Shown: piece after piece, positions 56,644-64,000 of the stretch | Numbering within the stretch: the first letter of the stretch is position 1 | Layout: each line of letters opens with the position of its first letter | NCBI RefSeq assembly: GCF_038618305.1 | Contig: NZ_CP152017.1 | Location: forward strand, 659,501 to 723,500 | Reading direction: 5' to 3' | DNA length: 64,000 nucleotides | From: Sporosarcina sp. FSL K6-2383 | Lineage (GTDB): Bacteria > Bacillota > Bacilli > Bacillales_A > Planococcaceae | Position numbers and translations under genes: made by a program | The notes under the pieces: generated by a model | Database searches by the model: none | What the model was told of the DNA's origin: nothing | Seen by the model: the letters and a program-made list of their open reading frames with translations, nothing else

Positions 56644-57531
56644 CTACCTGTTATATTTCAAACGCCGCTGCGCCAAGGTTGGCAAAGTCATGCCGATTAA
56701 GATGATAAGAATGCCGACAACTTGGAGAGTTGTAAGCGTTTCGCTCAGCAAAATGACAGAAACAGTGACGGCGACGGGTAATTCCATCGCACTTAAAATC
56801 GACGTCATCGCTGTACCTACTTTCGGCACGGCAATAGAGAATAGATAAATTGGAATAACAATCCCGAACAAGCCGAGGATTAAACCGTAAACCCATAAGC
56901 CTCCTGCGAACAATGTCCCATTCCACACGATTTCTGGCGTTTGGAAAAAGAAGATGGCAATTGCTGCAAAGAACGATGTGAACAGCAGACGCGTTTCAGT
57001 ATCCATACCTTCAACTTGTCTTTGGTTAATCATGACGAATGACGCGAAGCTGACAGCTGAAGCCATTCCCCATGCCCAACCTTGCCATGGAATACCGCTA
57101 AGATCTGCATCAATTACACCAGCAGCCAAAATCGTTCCGGCAAAAAGGAATAATAATGAAATGACTTCAACCCGTTTTGGAAGGCGTCGTCTCGCGATAC
57201 AATCGAATAACATACCAATCCAAGTGAATTGGAATAACATGACAACGGCAAGTGATGCAGGCATATATTCAATCGCTTGCCCATAAACAGTCCCAGTTGT
57301 TGCTGTAAATAAACCCGCAAGAAGTAGCGTATAGCCACCTCCGAATTTCGGAACCTTATGTCTAACGATTATAAAAATAATAAGAGCTATGAAAAAACCG
57401 ACGAAGTATTGGCTCGTTACCGCTTCCGCAGCACTGAAGCCATCTAGAATTGCCAGTTTAATAATTGTTGAAAGAATTCCGTAACAACTCGCCGCAAAGA
57501 CGATGAGTAACGGGTACATCCATTGTTTCAT
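56644..57531 (-). CDS. EamA family drug/metabolite transporter (DMT)
   Basis: 295 residues with ten hydrophobic helices in two EamA repeats (PLLIVFAASCYGILSTIIKL and GWAWGMASAVSFASFVMINQ). The N-terminal repeat carries the ASCYG and TTGTVYGQAIEYMP motifs, the C-terminal VGTAMTSILSAMELPVAVTVS. Members export amino acids or other metabolites. SD GGAGGATTTT before ATG. Substrate unknown. The upstream gap 57532-57761 holds leader element copy C, which belongs to the next + strand gene. Confidence 0.85.
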   Translation of the reverse strand: MKQWMYPLLIVFAASCYGILSTIIKLAILDGFSAAEAVTSQYFVGFFIALIIFIIVRHKVPKFGGGYTLLLAGLFTATTGTVYGQAIEYMPASLAVVMLFQFTWIGMLFDCIARRRLPKRVEVISLLFLFAGTILAAGVIDADLSGIPWQGWAWGMASAVSFASFVMINQRQVEGMDTETRLLFTSFFAAIAIFFFQTPEIVWNGTLFAGGLWVYGLILGLFGIVIPIYLFSIAVPKVGTAMTSILSAMELPVAVTVSVILLSETLTTLQVVGILIILIGMTLPTLAQRRLKYNR

Positions 57532-57663
57532 AAAAAATCCTCCATTCTAGTCCATTCGATAGTATAGCACGGTTTGGTGAAATTAAGCATGTCTGAAGTC
57601 TGACCTCTCTGTCTTGAATTGACCCTTTCTGTAAATTAGGTTCCATGATACGATAGGGAAAAT

Positions 57664-57755
57664 GACTTTATCTAGATAAAGTCTCCGGTGGATGCCGCGG
57701 ATTTTATAGGGTAACTTAGGAAAGCGATCATGCTGAGGCGTGATTGATAGGAGGT
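57664..57755 (+). repeat. Hairpin-rich leader element, copy C (before PfkB kinase)
   Basis: It starts with the perfect palindrome GACTTTATCTAGATAAAGTC (57664-57683), then CTCCGGTGGATGCCGCGGAT, and ends with a GATCATGC/GGCGTGATTGAT stem followed by AGGAGG, the ribosome site. Layout and conserved blocks match copy A, but the middle stem is reduced. Confidence 0.6.
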
Positions 57756-57761
57756 ACAATG

Positions 57762-58697
57762 ATGATTGATGTGAAGAAAAAGCATGTGTTGATTTACGGC
57801 GATGCGTTCGTCGATTATATAGCAGAAGATCAGTCGAATTCGACGTTCATCACATTTCTCGGTGGGGCTACAGTAAATGTTGCAGCAGGTATTTCAAGAC
57901 TTGGGGCTGCTTCTGCATTTATTACGGTGACGGGGGATGACGAGACGTCGAAATTTGTGCGGGATGAATTACGCAAAGAAGGCGTTGATTTGTCGTTTGC
58001 AAAGCAGAAGAACGACAAGCGGGTGAGCGGGGTTTATATCCATTTGACGGAGAACAATGACCGTGTTTTCCACAGCTATATCGATGAGAAGCCTACTATC
58101 CAAATAGAACCTTCTGATCTAACTGAGCGAGCATTTCAAGAGGCTTCCGTATTACATATTTGTTCGGGGACGATGTTTCAACCAATGGCATTAAAGACGA
58201 CACGGGAAGCCGTTCGATTGGCCAAAGCAACAAACCTATTGCTATCGCTTGATGCGAATATTCGTCCACTCCGTTGGGAAAGTGAAGCGTTGTGCCGTGA
58301 GACGATTATGTCATTTATGGTCGACGTTGATGTCTTAAAACTAACCGATGAAGAACTATTTTTCTTAACGGAGACAACGACGCTTGAAGTTGGAATTGCT
58401 AAACTGGCAACCTATCAGGTGCCGGTTATCCTAATTACAGCTGGGGAAATGGGGACATATGCGGTCATAGATGGCGTTCATACACATGTCTGTGTTGAAC
58501 CCGTTGTACCTGTCGATACGACGGGTGCAGGAGACGCCTTCATTGCAGGTGTTTTGCGTCAAATCCATTTAAATGGCAAGCCTGCAAATCACGATGAGTG
58601 GATTAACTACATCTCATTTGGCAATAAACTCGGTGCACTTTGCACGACAAAGCCAGGCGCCTTATCAGCTATGCCAAGACTAGAAGAAATTGAATAA
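57762..58697 (+). CDS. PfkB family carbohydrate kinase (fructokinase-like)
   Basis: 311 residues, ribokinase fold. Substrate motif TFLGGATVNVAAGISRLGA near the N-terminus and the anion-hole/ATP motif PVDTTGAGDAFIAGVL near residue 255, with catalytic Asp. Resembles fructokinases and 2-keto-3-deoxygluconate kinases. ATG at 57762 is 7 bases after AGGAGG; ATG at 57759 is only 4 away. Monocistronic, preceded by leader element copy C. The sugar substrate cannot be assigned. Confidence 0.87.
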   Translation: MIDVKKKHVLIYGDAFVDYIAEDQSNSTFITFLGGATVNVAAGISRLGAASAFITVTGDDETSKFVRDELRKEGVDLSFAKQKNDKRVSGVYIHLTENNDRVFHSYIDEKPTIQIEPSDLTERAFQEASVLHICSGTMFQPMALKTTREAVRLAKATNLLLSLDANIRPLRWESEALCRETIMSFMVDVDVLKLTDEELFFLTETTTLEVGIAKLATYQVPVILITAGEMGTYAVIDGVHTHVCVEPVVPVDTTGAGDAFIAGVLRQIHLNGKPANHDEWINYISFGNKLGALCTTKPGALSAMPRLEEIE

Positions 58698-58706
58698 CAA
58701 TGATAG

Positions 58707-58735
58707 AATCCTCCTTTTTATATAGGGAGGATTTT
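58707..58735 (+). terminator. Rho-independent terminator
   Basis: AATCCTCC pairs with GGAGGATT across an 11-base loop, followed by TTTTT. Confidence 0.85.
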
Positions 58736-58829
58736 TTTGTGAAAACTCGGTATTAGCGGACGGGGAGTGAGCGGATAGGAGGCAAATACTACCGTATAGT
58801 CATATTTACTACCATTCCGATTATCTTTT

Positions 58830-58867
58830 AACTTGTTCTATGAAGAATAGAACAAGTTTGTTATACT
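58830..58867 (+). promoter_or_regulatory. Inverted repeat and -10 upstream of YxlEFG-like unit
   Basis: AACTTGTTCTAT (58830-58841) and ATAGAACAAGTT (58847-58858), 12-bp arms with a 5-base centre, directly upstream of TATACT (58862-58867). No good -35 exists, so the repeat may be an activator or repressor site. No regulator gene is adjacent. Confidence 0.5.
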
Positions 58868-58903
58868 TAATATATAGCAAATTAGAGAAGGGGTGTGAAG
58901 TGT

Positions 58904-59104
58904 ATGTCTGACTTAGCAAGTATTCCGTGGAATCTCATTCTACCGCTAATTGTGCTTCAATTTATTTTGATGGTTGTTGCACTCATTGATGTTATTCGTC
59001 ATCAGCGGACGAATGGACCATTTATCATGTGGATTTTTATCATTGTCCTAGGTAATTTAATAGGACCCATTTTGTACTTTATCTTTGGGAGGCGGCAGGC
59101 ATGA
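58904..59104 (+). CDS. PLDc_N family two-span membrane protein (YxlE-like)
   Basis: 66 residues with two membrane helices (LILPLIVLQFILMVVALIDV and FIMWIFIIVLGNLIGPILYF) and the PLDc_N motif ending GxxxYxxFGR. YxlE of B. subtilis, in the sigY operon, negatively affects SigY and precedes YxlF-YxlG; here the same gene order is found without an adjacent sigma gene. ATG at 58904 with AAGGGGTG 8 bases upstream. Its stop overlaps the next start by 4 bases (ATGA). Confidence 0.85.
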   Translation: MSDLASIPWNLILPLIVLQFILMVVALIDVIRHQRTNGPFIMWIFIIVLGNLIGPILYFIFGRRQA

Positions 59105-60000
59105 CGTTTTTGCTTCAAGTAGATCAGTTGACGAAGAGATATGGAGAGTATACGGCGGCAGATACTGTTTCTTTTGAGTTAGAAGAACATACCTCCACCG
59201 CATTGATAGGGCCCAATGGGGCTGGGAAAACTACGACGCTGTCTATGCTCGCAGGTCTTGTATCACCGACAGGAGGAACGATTCAGTTCCGAGGCGGTGC
59301 GAAACAAGATATTCGGTCGATCATTGGATTTTTACCACAATATCCAAAGTTTTTCCCGTGGTTATCTGCGCTAGAATTTACAGAGATGGCAGCACAGTTA
59401 AGTGGAGTAGCCACGAAACAAGCGACAGTGGAAGCGAAAAAGACCTTAGAGTTTGTCGGTCTTGGTGAGGCGATGAACAAGAAAACAGGTACTTTTTCGG
59501 GTGGGATGAAGCAGCGGCTAGGGCTAGCACAGGCTATTGTTCATAAACCTAAATTATTATTGCTTGATGAACCCGTGTCAGCACTGGATCCGGTGGGACG
59601 TCGCCAAGTGATGGACTTACTGAAGGAGTTACAGCAACAAACAACGATTTTATATTCGACACATATTTTAAATGATGCAGAAGAAATGACCGATCAGCTG
59701 TTGTTTTTGCGACAAGGGAAATTAGTTGAACATGGCTCGCTTGATGAAGTGCGTTCACGCTATGCGGAACCACGACTTATCATTGAGTTTGAAAAGTTGG
59801 AGGAATTGCAACGCTTTACGGCGATTGCGAAGTGGCAAGTGATTGTAAAAGGGCTAACTGTCTCTATTGATATTGGAGCAGAGGGCGTGGATATGTCAGA
59901 AATGCTGTTGCTGTTAAGTGGTGGCGCATTTACAGTGAGAAAAGTTGAGCGGCAGACGGCAAGCCTTGAAGAAATATTTATGAAAGTGGCGGTGGTCTAA
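59101..60000 (+). CDS. ABC transporter ATP-binding protein (YxlF-like)
   Basis: 299 residues. Walker A GPNGAGKTTT, Q-loop GFLPQYPKFFPW, signature FSGGMKQRLGLAQ, Walker B LLLLDEPVSALDP, H-loop YSTHILNDAEE. After the ATPase domain (about 215 residues) a C-terminal extension of about 80 residues follows, as in drug/bacteriocin-type ABC-2 ATPases. Coupled to both neighbours by start/stop overlap. Partner of the permease at 60000. Substrate unknown. Confidence 0.9.
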   Translation: MTFLLQVDQLTKRYGEYTAADTVSFELEEHTSTALIGPNGAGKTTTLSMLAGLVSPTGGTIQFRGGAKQDIRSIIGFLPQYPKFFPWLSALEFTEMAAQLSGVATKQATVEAKKTLEFVGLGEAMNKKTGTFSGGMKQRLGLAQAIVHKPKLLLLDEPVSALDPVGRRQVMDLLKELQQQTTILYSTHILNDAEEMTDQLLFLRQGKLVEHGSLDEVRSRYAEPRLIIEFEKLEELQRFTAIAKWQVIVKGLTVSIDIGAEGVDMSEMLLLLSGGAFTVRKVERQTASLEEIFMKVAVV

Positions 60001-60782
60001 TGGCTGCGTTCGGCATATTGTTACGGAAAGAATGGCGTGAACATGTTCGGAACTTCAAAGTTTTATGGATTCCACTCGTCTTTATTATTTTTGGTATATT
60101 GGAACCAATCACGAATCACTTTTTGCCAGAAATTATGAAGAGTGTTGGCAATATGCCTGAGGGAATGGATTTCCTATGGCCAGAATTTCAAGGTGAGGAT
60201 ATTTTTGCTTCTTTACTTGGGCAGTATCAGTTCATTGGTATTCTTATTATCGTACTAGCTTTCATGGGGGCGATTTCAGGTGAGCGGAAAAATGGTACCG
60301 CAACACTGTTATACGTTCGTCCACTGTCATTTCCAGCTTATTTTTTAAGTAAATGGCTAGTCGTTAATGCACTTGTTCTTGGTAGTGTATGTCTAGGATT
60401 CATGGCGGCATGGTATTACATTGAAATTCTTTTTAATTCTGTTGATGTAGGATCGCTATTTGCTTTTATTGCAACGTATAGCTTGTGGCTTATCTTTGTT
60501 GTCACGGTTGTTTTGTCGCTTAGTGCATGGCTGCCAACAGGTGGTGCGGCAGGTTTGGCGATTATGATCACCCTTATTTATCAAATGATTGATTCACTGA
60601 TTGGGGCATATTGGGCAGTATCACCATGGAAATTAGCGGCTTATGCAACATATTGGTTTCAAACAGATCCTGATATGTCAGATTTATGGATGAGTGCAGG
60701 TGTAACAGTCGTAGCCATCATTTTACTGATCCTATTCGGCATTTTCATGTCAAAGCGCAACGCGGCAAAAACAACGGTGTAA
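60000..60782 (+). CDS. ABC-2 type transporter permease (YxlG-like)
   Basis: 260 residues with six membrane helices; large extracellular region after TM1 (PEIMKSVGNMPEGMDFLWPE, then FQGEDIFASLLGQYQF). TM2 is followed by ISGERKNGTATLLYVRP, the ABC-2 permease signature. Its ATG overlaps the ATPase stop (TAATGG). Forms, with the ATPase and the YxlE-like protein, a three-gene exporter unit. Confidence 0.88.
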   Translation: MAAFGILLRKEWREHVRNFKVLWIPLVFIIFGILEPITNHFLPEIMKSVGNMPEGMDFLWPEFQGEDIFASLLGQYQFIGILIIVLAFMGAISGERKNGTATLLYVRPLSFPAYFLSKWLVVNALVLGSVCLGFMAAWYYIEILFNSVDVGSLFAFIATYSLWLIFVVTVVLSLSAWLPTGGAAGLAIMITLIYQMIDSLIGAYWAVSPWKLAAYATYWFQTDPDMSDLWMSAGVTVVAIILLILFGIFMSKRNAAKTTV

Positions 60783-60836
60783 TCATGCTCCCGTGGTATA
60801 ATCCGTAAAAGGACTCTACCGAACGGAGGGATTTTG

Positions 60837-61541
60837 ATGAATGAACGCAACTCAGATCGTTTCATTATCGCATTTAATCGTATTGAGAAGTCGATGGAGA
60901 AGATTAGTGGTTTAAGCAGTTATATGCCTTTCTCGCGATTAATTGATAAAACGAAAAATATAAATGCGGTAATCCGTAAGTTTGAAGTAGATTTACGAGA
61001 GTGTGCTGATTTACGCAATGCGATTGTCCATCGTCGAACGGATGTCGATTATGCAATTGCTGAGCCGCATGATAATGTAGTTGAACTCATTGAGTATATT
61101 GAACGGGAATTATCGAAGCCTGTAATAGTCGGTGATCTGTTCCAAAGAAAAGTGCATACACTACGGGCTTCCGATACGCTTGCAACAGGCTTGAAACTGA
61201 TTCATGATAAAAGATTTAACCAAATTCCTATCTATGAAAATCGGAAGTTCGTGGGGCTAATTACAGCGGCAGGGATTACGTATTGGCTTGCGGATAAAGG
61301 GGCGGATGAAATCATTTCCCGGGAAATTCCGACGCTCCTCGACATTCATTATCATGAGAAACAAAAAAATACGTATCGTTTCGTTGAAAGAACATTATCT
61401 GTTTATGAGGCGGAAGAATATTTCAAGAGGGCTGTTGTTGGAGGAAAACGTCTTGAGGCACTTCTGATTACAGAGAATGGTAGGTCCGAGGAGAAGTTAC
61501 TTGGTATAATAACCCCGCTCGATCTGATGAGAATTAATTGA
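60837..61541 (+). CDS. CBS-pair protein with HEPN-like N-terminal domain
   Basis: 234 residues. The N-terminal helical region (FIIAFNRIEKSMEKISGLSS, then ECADLRNAIVHRRTD) contains R-N-A-I-V-H, the R-x4-H motif that is the nuclease signature of HEPN domains. Then two CBS motifs follow (KVHTLRASDTLATGLKLIHD with RFNQIPIYENRKFVGLITAAG, and a second at RFVERTLSVYEAEEYFKRAV to LGIITPLDLMRIN), which usually bind adenine nucleotides. ATG at 60837 with GGAGGG 6 bases upstream. Whether it is a ribonuclease is not shown: HEPN-like helices in DUF4145-type proteins can be inactive. Monocistronic. Confidence 0.75.
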   Translation: MNERNSDRFIIAFNRIEKSMEKISGLSSYMPFSRLIDKTKNINAVIRKFEVDLRECADLRNAIVHRRTDVDYAIAEPHDNVVELIEYIERELSKPVIVGDLFQRKVHTLRASDTLATGLKLIHDKRFNQIPIYENRKFVGLITAAGITYWLADKGADEIISREIPTLLDIHYHEKQKNTYRFVERTLSVYEAEEYFKRAVVGGKRLEALLITENGRSEEKLLGIITPLDLMRIN

Positions 61542-61545
61542 ACAA

Positions 61546-61591
61546 AGTAGTGCCCTCGTTACATTTTCGTGACGAGGGCACTACTTTGTTT
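61546..61591 (+). terminator. Rho-independent terminator
   Basis: AAAGTAGTGCCCTCGT and ACGAGGGCACTACTTT with an 11-base loop, followed by GTTTC; 16-bp perfect stem. Confidence 0.85.
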
Positions 61592-61684
61592 CAAAAATAT
61601 TAATTATAGGTAAAGACACGCAAAAATGTCCGAATATTATGTATAATGGTGTAGATACGCTTTCTAAATTTAGGAGGGGATGGA

Positions 61685-62092
61685 ATGATAAGAAAAGGTC
61701 GATTTGCTTTATGGCGGAATAAGGAGTTTGAACTTATTTCTTACCAGCGCTCCTACTATTTGCGTTCAGAAAATCCGTCTGACACGAAGTGGGGATTTAG
61801 AGAGTTGAAGGGTGATGAGTATGCTTTCATCAAGCCAGTTTCAATTGAGGAGTTGGAGGATGCATATGAGATCATTCCGTACGCAATGATTTTAGGTTAT
61901 CGTTTTGCACTTGCCGGATGGGATGTAGAAACGGGTAAGGTTATACTTGTGACAGTCAATCCGTTTGTTCAAGATAAAATTGATGTCCGCCCGTATGGGA
62001 GATTCGAATACATAATTGAAGTTCCTTTAGAGGAAATAAAAATAGAAGAAGATCGAGTTCCAATACTAGGATTTGAAGCTTCTTACCGATGA
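61685..62092 (+). CDS. Hypothetical protein, 135 residues
   Basis: A soluble, acidic, beta-rich protein (GRFALWRNKEFELISYQRSY, then FIKPVSIEELEDAYEIIPYA, WDVETGKVILVTVNP and EVPLEEIKIEEDRVPILGF). Good SD TAGGAGGGG before ATG. It resembles Smi1/immunity-like or uncharacterised Bacillus proteins in overall character, but no family is recognised. Followed by a terminator. Confidence 0.65.
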   Translation: MIRKGRFALWRNKEFELISYQRSYYLRSENPSDTKWGFRELKGDEYAFIKPVSIEELEDAYEIIPYAMILGYRFALAGWDVETGKVILVTVNPFVQDKIDVRPYGRFEYIIEVPLEEIKIEEDRVPILGFEASYR

Positions 62093-62139
62093 AAAGGGCC
62101 ATTCTATCTGTCGATGGGAGATAGAATCGTCCTTTTATC
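62092..62139 (+). terminator. Rho-independent terminator
   Basis: AAAGG-gc-CATTCTATCT pairs with AGATAGAAT-cgt-CCTTT, followed by TATCATTG. Confidence 0.7.
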
Positions 62140-62299
62140 ATTGACGTAATAGTTGTAAAATTGAATAGCCTTGTTGCATATGCATGGTATGTGTTTCATT
62201 CAAAACACCTTCAGCCGTATTGAATAGTGAAATCTTTGGGATAGATTGAGAAGAATGCGCTTGCGCTCCTTTTGTTGGACAGCGTATGATGGCTTCAGA
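62138..62299 (-). pseudogene. Short coding relic resembling flagellin
   Basis: On the - strand, an open frame of about 54 codons without start or ribosome site ends at 62138. It contains ISLFNTAEGVLNETHTM, closely resembling the flagellin N-terminal segment ISLIQTAEGALNETHSI. Flanking residues do not continue the match, so it is at most a fragment. The rest of the 232-base gap before nadR holds nothing else clear. Confidence 0.3.
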
Positions 62300-62324
62300 T
62301 GTTTAGAGCTCAGGGGGATGGAAA

Positions 62325-63356
62325 ATGAAATCGAAGCGCAAAATAGGAATGTATGGGGGCAAGTTCTTGCCGGTCCACTTGGGACATGTGAATGCAATGG
62401 TGATGGCATCTACAATTGTCGATGAATTACATGTTATTGTGTCATATGACGTGGAATATGAAAAGCCACTATTTGAAGGAACGGGTATGTCGCCGATTTC
62501 ACCTGTCCAAAGACTGCGTTGGTGGAGTGAAATTACTGCGGATCTAGATCATGTGTATGTACATAGTGTAGAAGAAAAGCAGACAGATCAGTTCGAAGAT
62601 TGGATGGCGGGAGCGCAAGCCATTCAAAGAGCGGTGGGGAAGGAAATCGATACTGTATTCAGCTCCGAACATAGTTATAATGAGTACTTTAATGAGTTGT
62701 ATCCAGATGCAGAGCATGTTGTTCTCGATCATGATCGAGAGTTATTCGATATTTCTGCCAAAGAAATTCGTGAAGAAGGACCTTACGTTCATTGGCGTAT
62801 GGTACCGCAAGAAGTTCGTCCTTATTTTGTGAAAAAGGTCGTTGTCATTGGCACAGAAAGTAGTGGGAAGTCAACACTTGTTCGCAATCTGGCGCGGGTG
62901 TACAATACGTCCTATGTTGAAGAATATGGTCGTACCTATTATGACAGATTCAAAGATTCGATGTCGATTACATTGGAAAGTGATTACCATGAAATTGCAT
63001 TTGAGCACAAGTACCATGAACGAATGCAAGCACGGACGGCCAATAAAGTGCTCTTTATTGACACAGAAGCCCTAGTTACACAGTATTATTCGGAGCTGTA
63101 TGTTGGGAAGAGACTGGATATTTTAACTGAAGTAGCAAAGTTACAAGACTACGACTTACATATTTATTTGGAGCCAGATGTGGCATGGGTAAACGACGGT
63201 ATGCGCGTGCATGGCGATCAGTCCATTCGAGAGGATAACAACCGCAAGCTCAAGCGAATGTTTGATGAAGCGGGTGTTAACTATGTCGTTGTAAGTGGTA
63301 ACTATGAAGAACGTTTTGAAACGTGCAAAGCTTTGGTGAAAGGGATCATGAGGTGA
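62325..63356 (+). CDS. nadR: NadR-type NMN adenylyltransferase / ribosylnicotinamide kinase
   Basis: 343 residues, no HTH domain (unlike enterobacterial NadR). Domain 1 is a nucleotidyltransferase with GMYGGKFLPVHLGHVNAM (the GxFxPxHxGH motif) and an SAKEIREEGPYVHWR motif in the usual ISxTxxR place. Domain 2 is a kinase with Walker A GTESSGKSTL, FIDTEALVTQYYSE and lid region. It converts nicotinamide riboside to NMN and NMN to NAD. ATG at 62325 after AGGGGGATGGAAA. No PnuC gene is adjacent here. Confidence 0.92.
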   Translation: MKSKRKIGMYGGKFLPVHLGHVNAMVMASTIVDELHVIVSYDVEYEKPLFEGTGMSPISPVQRLRWWSEITADLDHVYVHSVEEKQTDQFEDWMAGAQAIQRAVGKEIDTVFSSEHSYNEYFNELYPDAEHVVLDHDRELFDISAKEIREEGPYVHWRMVPQEVRPYFVKKVVVIGTESSGKSTLVRNLARVYNTSYVEEYGRTYYDRFKDSMSITLESDYHEIAFEHKYHERMQARTANKVLFIDTEALVTQYYSELYVGKRLDILTEVAKLQDYDLHIYLEPDVAWVNDGMRVHGDQSIREDNNRKLKRMFDEAGVNYVVVSGNYEERFETCKALVKGIMR

Positions 63357-63359
63357 ATA

Positions 63360-63394
63360 TGAGAAGCTTTCCGTAAATGGGAAGCTTTTTTTAT
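63360..63394 (+). terminator. Rho-independent terminator
   Basis: AGAAGCTT-tCC pairs with GGg-AAGCTT, followed by TTTTTTATTG. Confidence 0.82.
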
Positions 63395-63522
63395 TGTTAA
63401 AATGACATTTTTTCAGATTGAAAACCAAAAAAATAGCTCTCCATTGTATGAAAACTGGATAGGATTGGCATGCTTTATGCTAAGAATCACTTATATACGC
63501 AGTTATACGGAGGAGGATGAAC

Positions 63523-64000
63523 ATGGCAGTAGATAAGAAGGGGTTGTCGAGGCGGGATTTTCTGAAGACGACTGGCATTGCGACCGGGGCTCTCGTAGGA
63601 GGAGGGCTCATTGGTGGACTTGTCGGTTATAACGTCCAGAAGGAAGGTCAAGTTGCGGGAACAGGTGGACATAACGGGGTAGGTGGCGAGCCAGCTGCTG
63701 TTAATAATCGTGGCTTAATGTTCTTTACGAATATGGCTGAATTCAATGTACTGGCCCAGGCAGTTGAACGGATATTCCCGGAAGATGATCTTGGACCAGG
63801 TGCTATTGGATTGGGCGTTCCGTATTTTATCGACAATCAACTAGCGGGAAACTACGGGAGCAATGTGAAAGAGTATATGCAAGGCCCCTTTTTTGCAGGT
63901 GAATCGACGCAAGGTTATCAAAGTAGGCTGACGCGTGGAGAGATTTTTAGGCAAGGGATGGTCCGGATGGATGAGGAGGCGAAGATACGGTTTGAGAAAA
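63523..64000 (+). CDS. Gluconate 2-dehydrogenase subunit 3-like Tat-exported protein, 3' truncated by window
   Basis: 159 codons visible, open to the right edge. ATG at 63523 with GGAGGAGG 4-5 bases upstream. N-terminal twin-arginine signal LSRRDFLKTTGIATGALVGG, then the small-subunit pattern FFTNMAEFNVLAQAVERIFP and GAIGLGVPYFIDNQLAGNYG, which is the gluconate 2-dehydrogenase subunit 3 family. Such subunits pair with an FAD-dependent GMC-type large subunit and a cytochrome, probably encoded just beyond this window, oxidising gluconate or similar sugar acids at the outer face of the membrane. Confidence 0.85.
   Translation, partial: MAVDKKGLSRRDFLKTTGIATGALVGGGLIGGLVGYNVQKEGQVAGTGGHNGVGGEPAAVNNRGLMFFTNMAEFNVLAQAVERIFPEDDLGPGAIGLGVPYFIDNQLAGNYGSNVKEYMQGPFFAGESTQGYQSRLTRGEIFRQGMVRMDEEAKIRFEK

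Overview
The window is AT-rich Firmicutes DNA. Purine-rich Shine-Dalgarno sites, frequent GTG/TTG starts, a T-box leader and many Bacillus subtilis-type genes (heme aerotaxis receptor, SwrC/YerO efflux pair, CzrA/CzcD, MhqR, YkvR, YxlEFG-like ABC unit) point to a soil-type Bacillales, most likely a Planococcaceae such as Sporosarcina or Lysinibacillus. That genus-level guess is inference. It looks chromosomal. No rRNA, tRNA, prophage, CRISPR array or intact transposon was seen.

Layout. 1-4.5 kb: a truncated kinase-like gene, an EcsC-family gene, and an IclR regulator divergent from a Gfo/Idh plus ABM monooxygenase pair. 4.7-12.1 kb: an S66 peptidase / YqeY module present twice in direct orientation. 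The copies bracket an accessory segment with an unknown protein plus an XRE-ImmA/IrrE protease fusion, a coiled-coil protein and a membrane-anchored hydrolase. 12-19 kb: catalase, methyltransferase, Nudix, GNAT, a luciferase-like oxidoreductase with YkvR, and a TetR-controlled drug exporter. 19.4-21.4 kb: an RNPP-type (XRE plus TPR) quorum-sensing regulator whose stop overlaps the start of a 42-residue secreted pro-peptide. 21.4-32.5 kb: Zn efflux (czrA-czcD), TauE, TetR with serine hydrolase, an MhqR-type quinone/electrophile cluster, a two-component flavin oxygenase pair and a two-gene osmoprotectant ABC importer. 32.6-43.7 kb: a lipoprotein hydrolase, HemAT, a second TauE, and yerO-swrC. 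43.8-51.7 kb: T-box-controlled ProRS, threonine aldolase-like lyase, an ECF sigma/anti-sigma pair, purine nucleoside phosphorylase and AlaX. 52.4-55.9 kb: two more ECF modules and an FMN reductase. 56-64 kb: GNAT, EamA exporter, PfkB kinase, YxlEFG-like unit, a HEPN-like/CBS protein, NadR and the start of a Tat-exported gluconate-dehydrogenase-type subunit.

Many genes form regulator/target pairs with a readable palindrome over the promoter (yerO/swrC, the TetR at 24.6 kb, mhqR, czrA, the TetR/MFS pair). The overall theme is stress, detoxification and signalling. The strongest candidates for something undescribed are the RNPP regulator/peptide cassette, the XRE-ImmA pair inside a duplicated bracket, two dispersed arrays with an exact 21-bp period, and a hairpin-rich leader element found three times, always upstream of a gene and in the same orientation.
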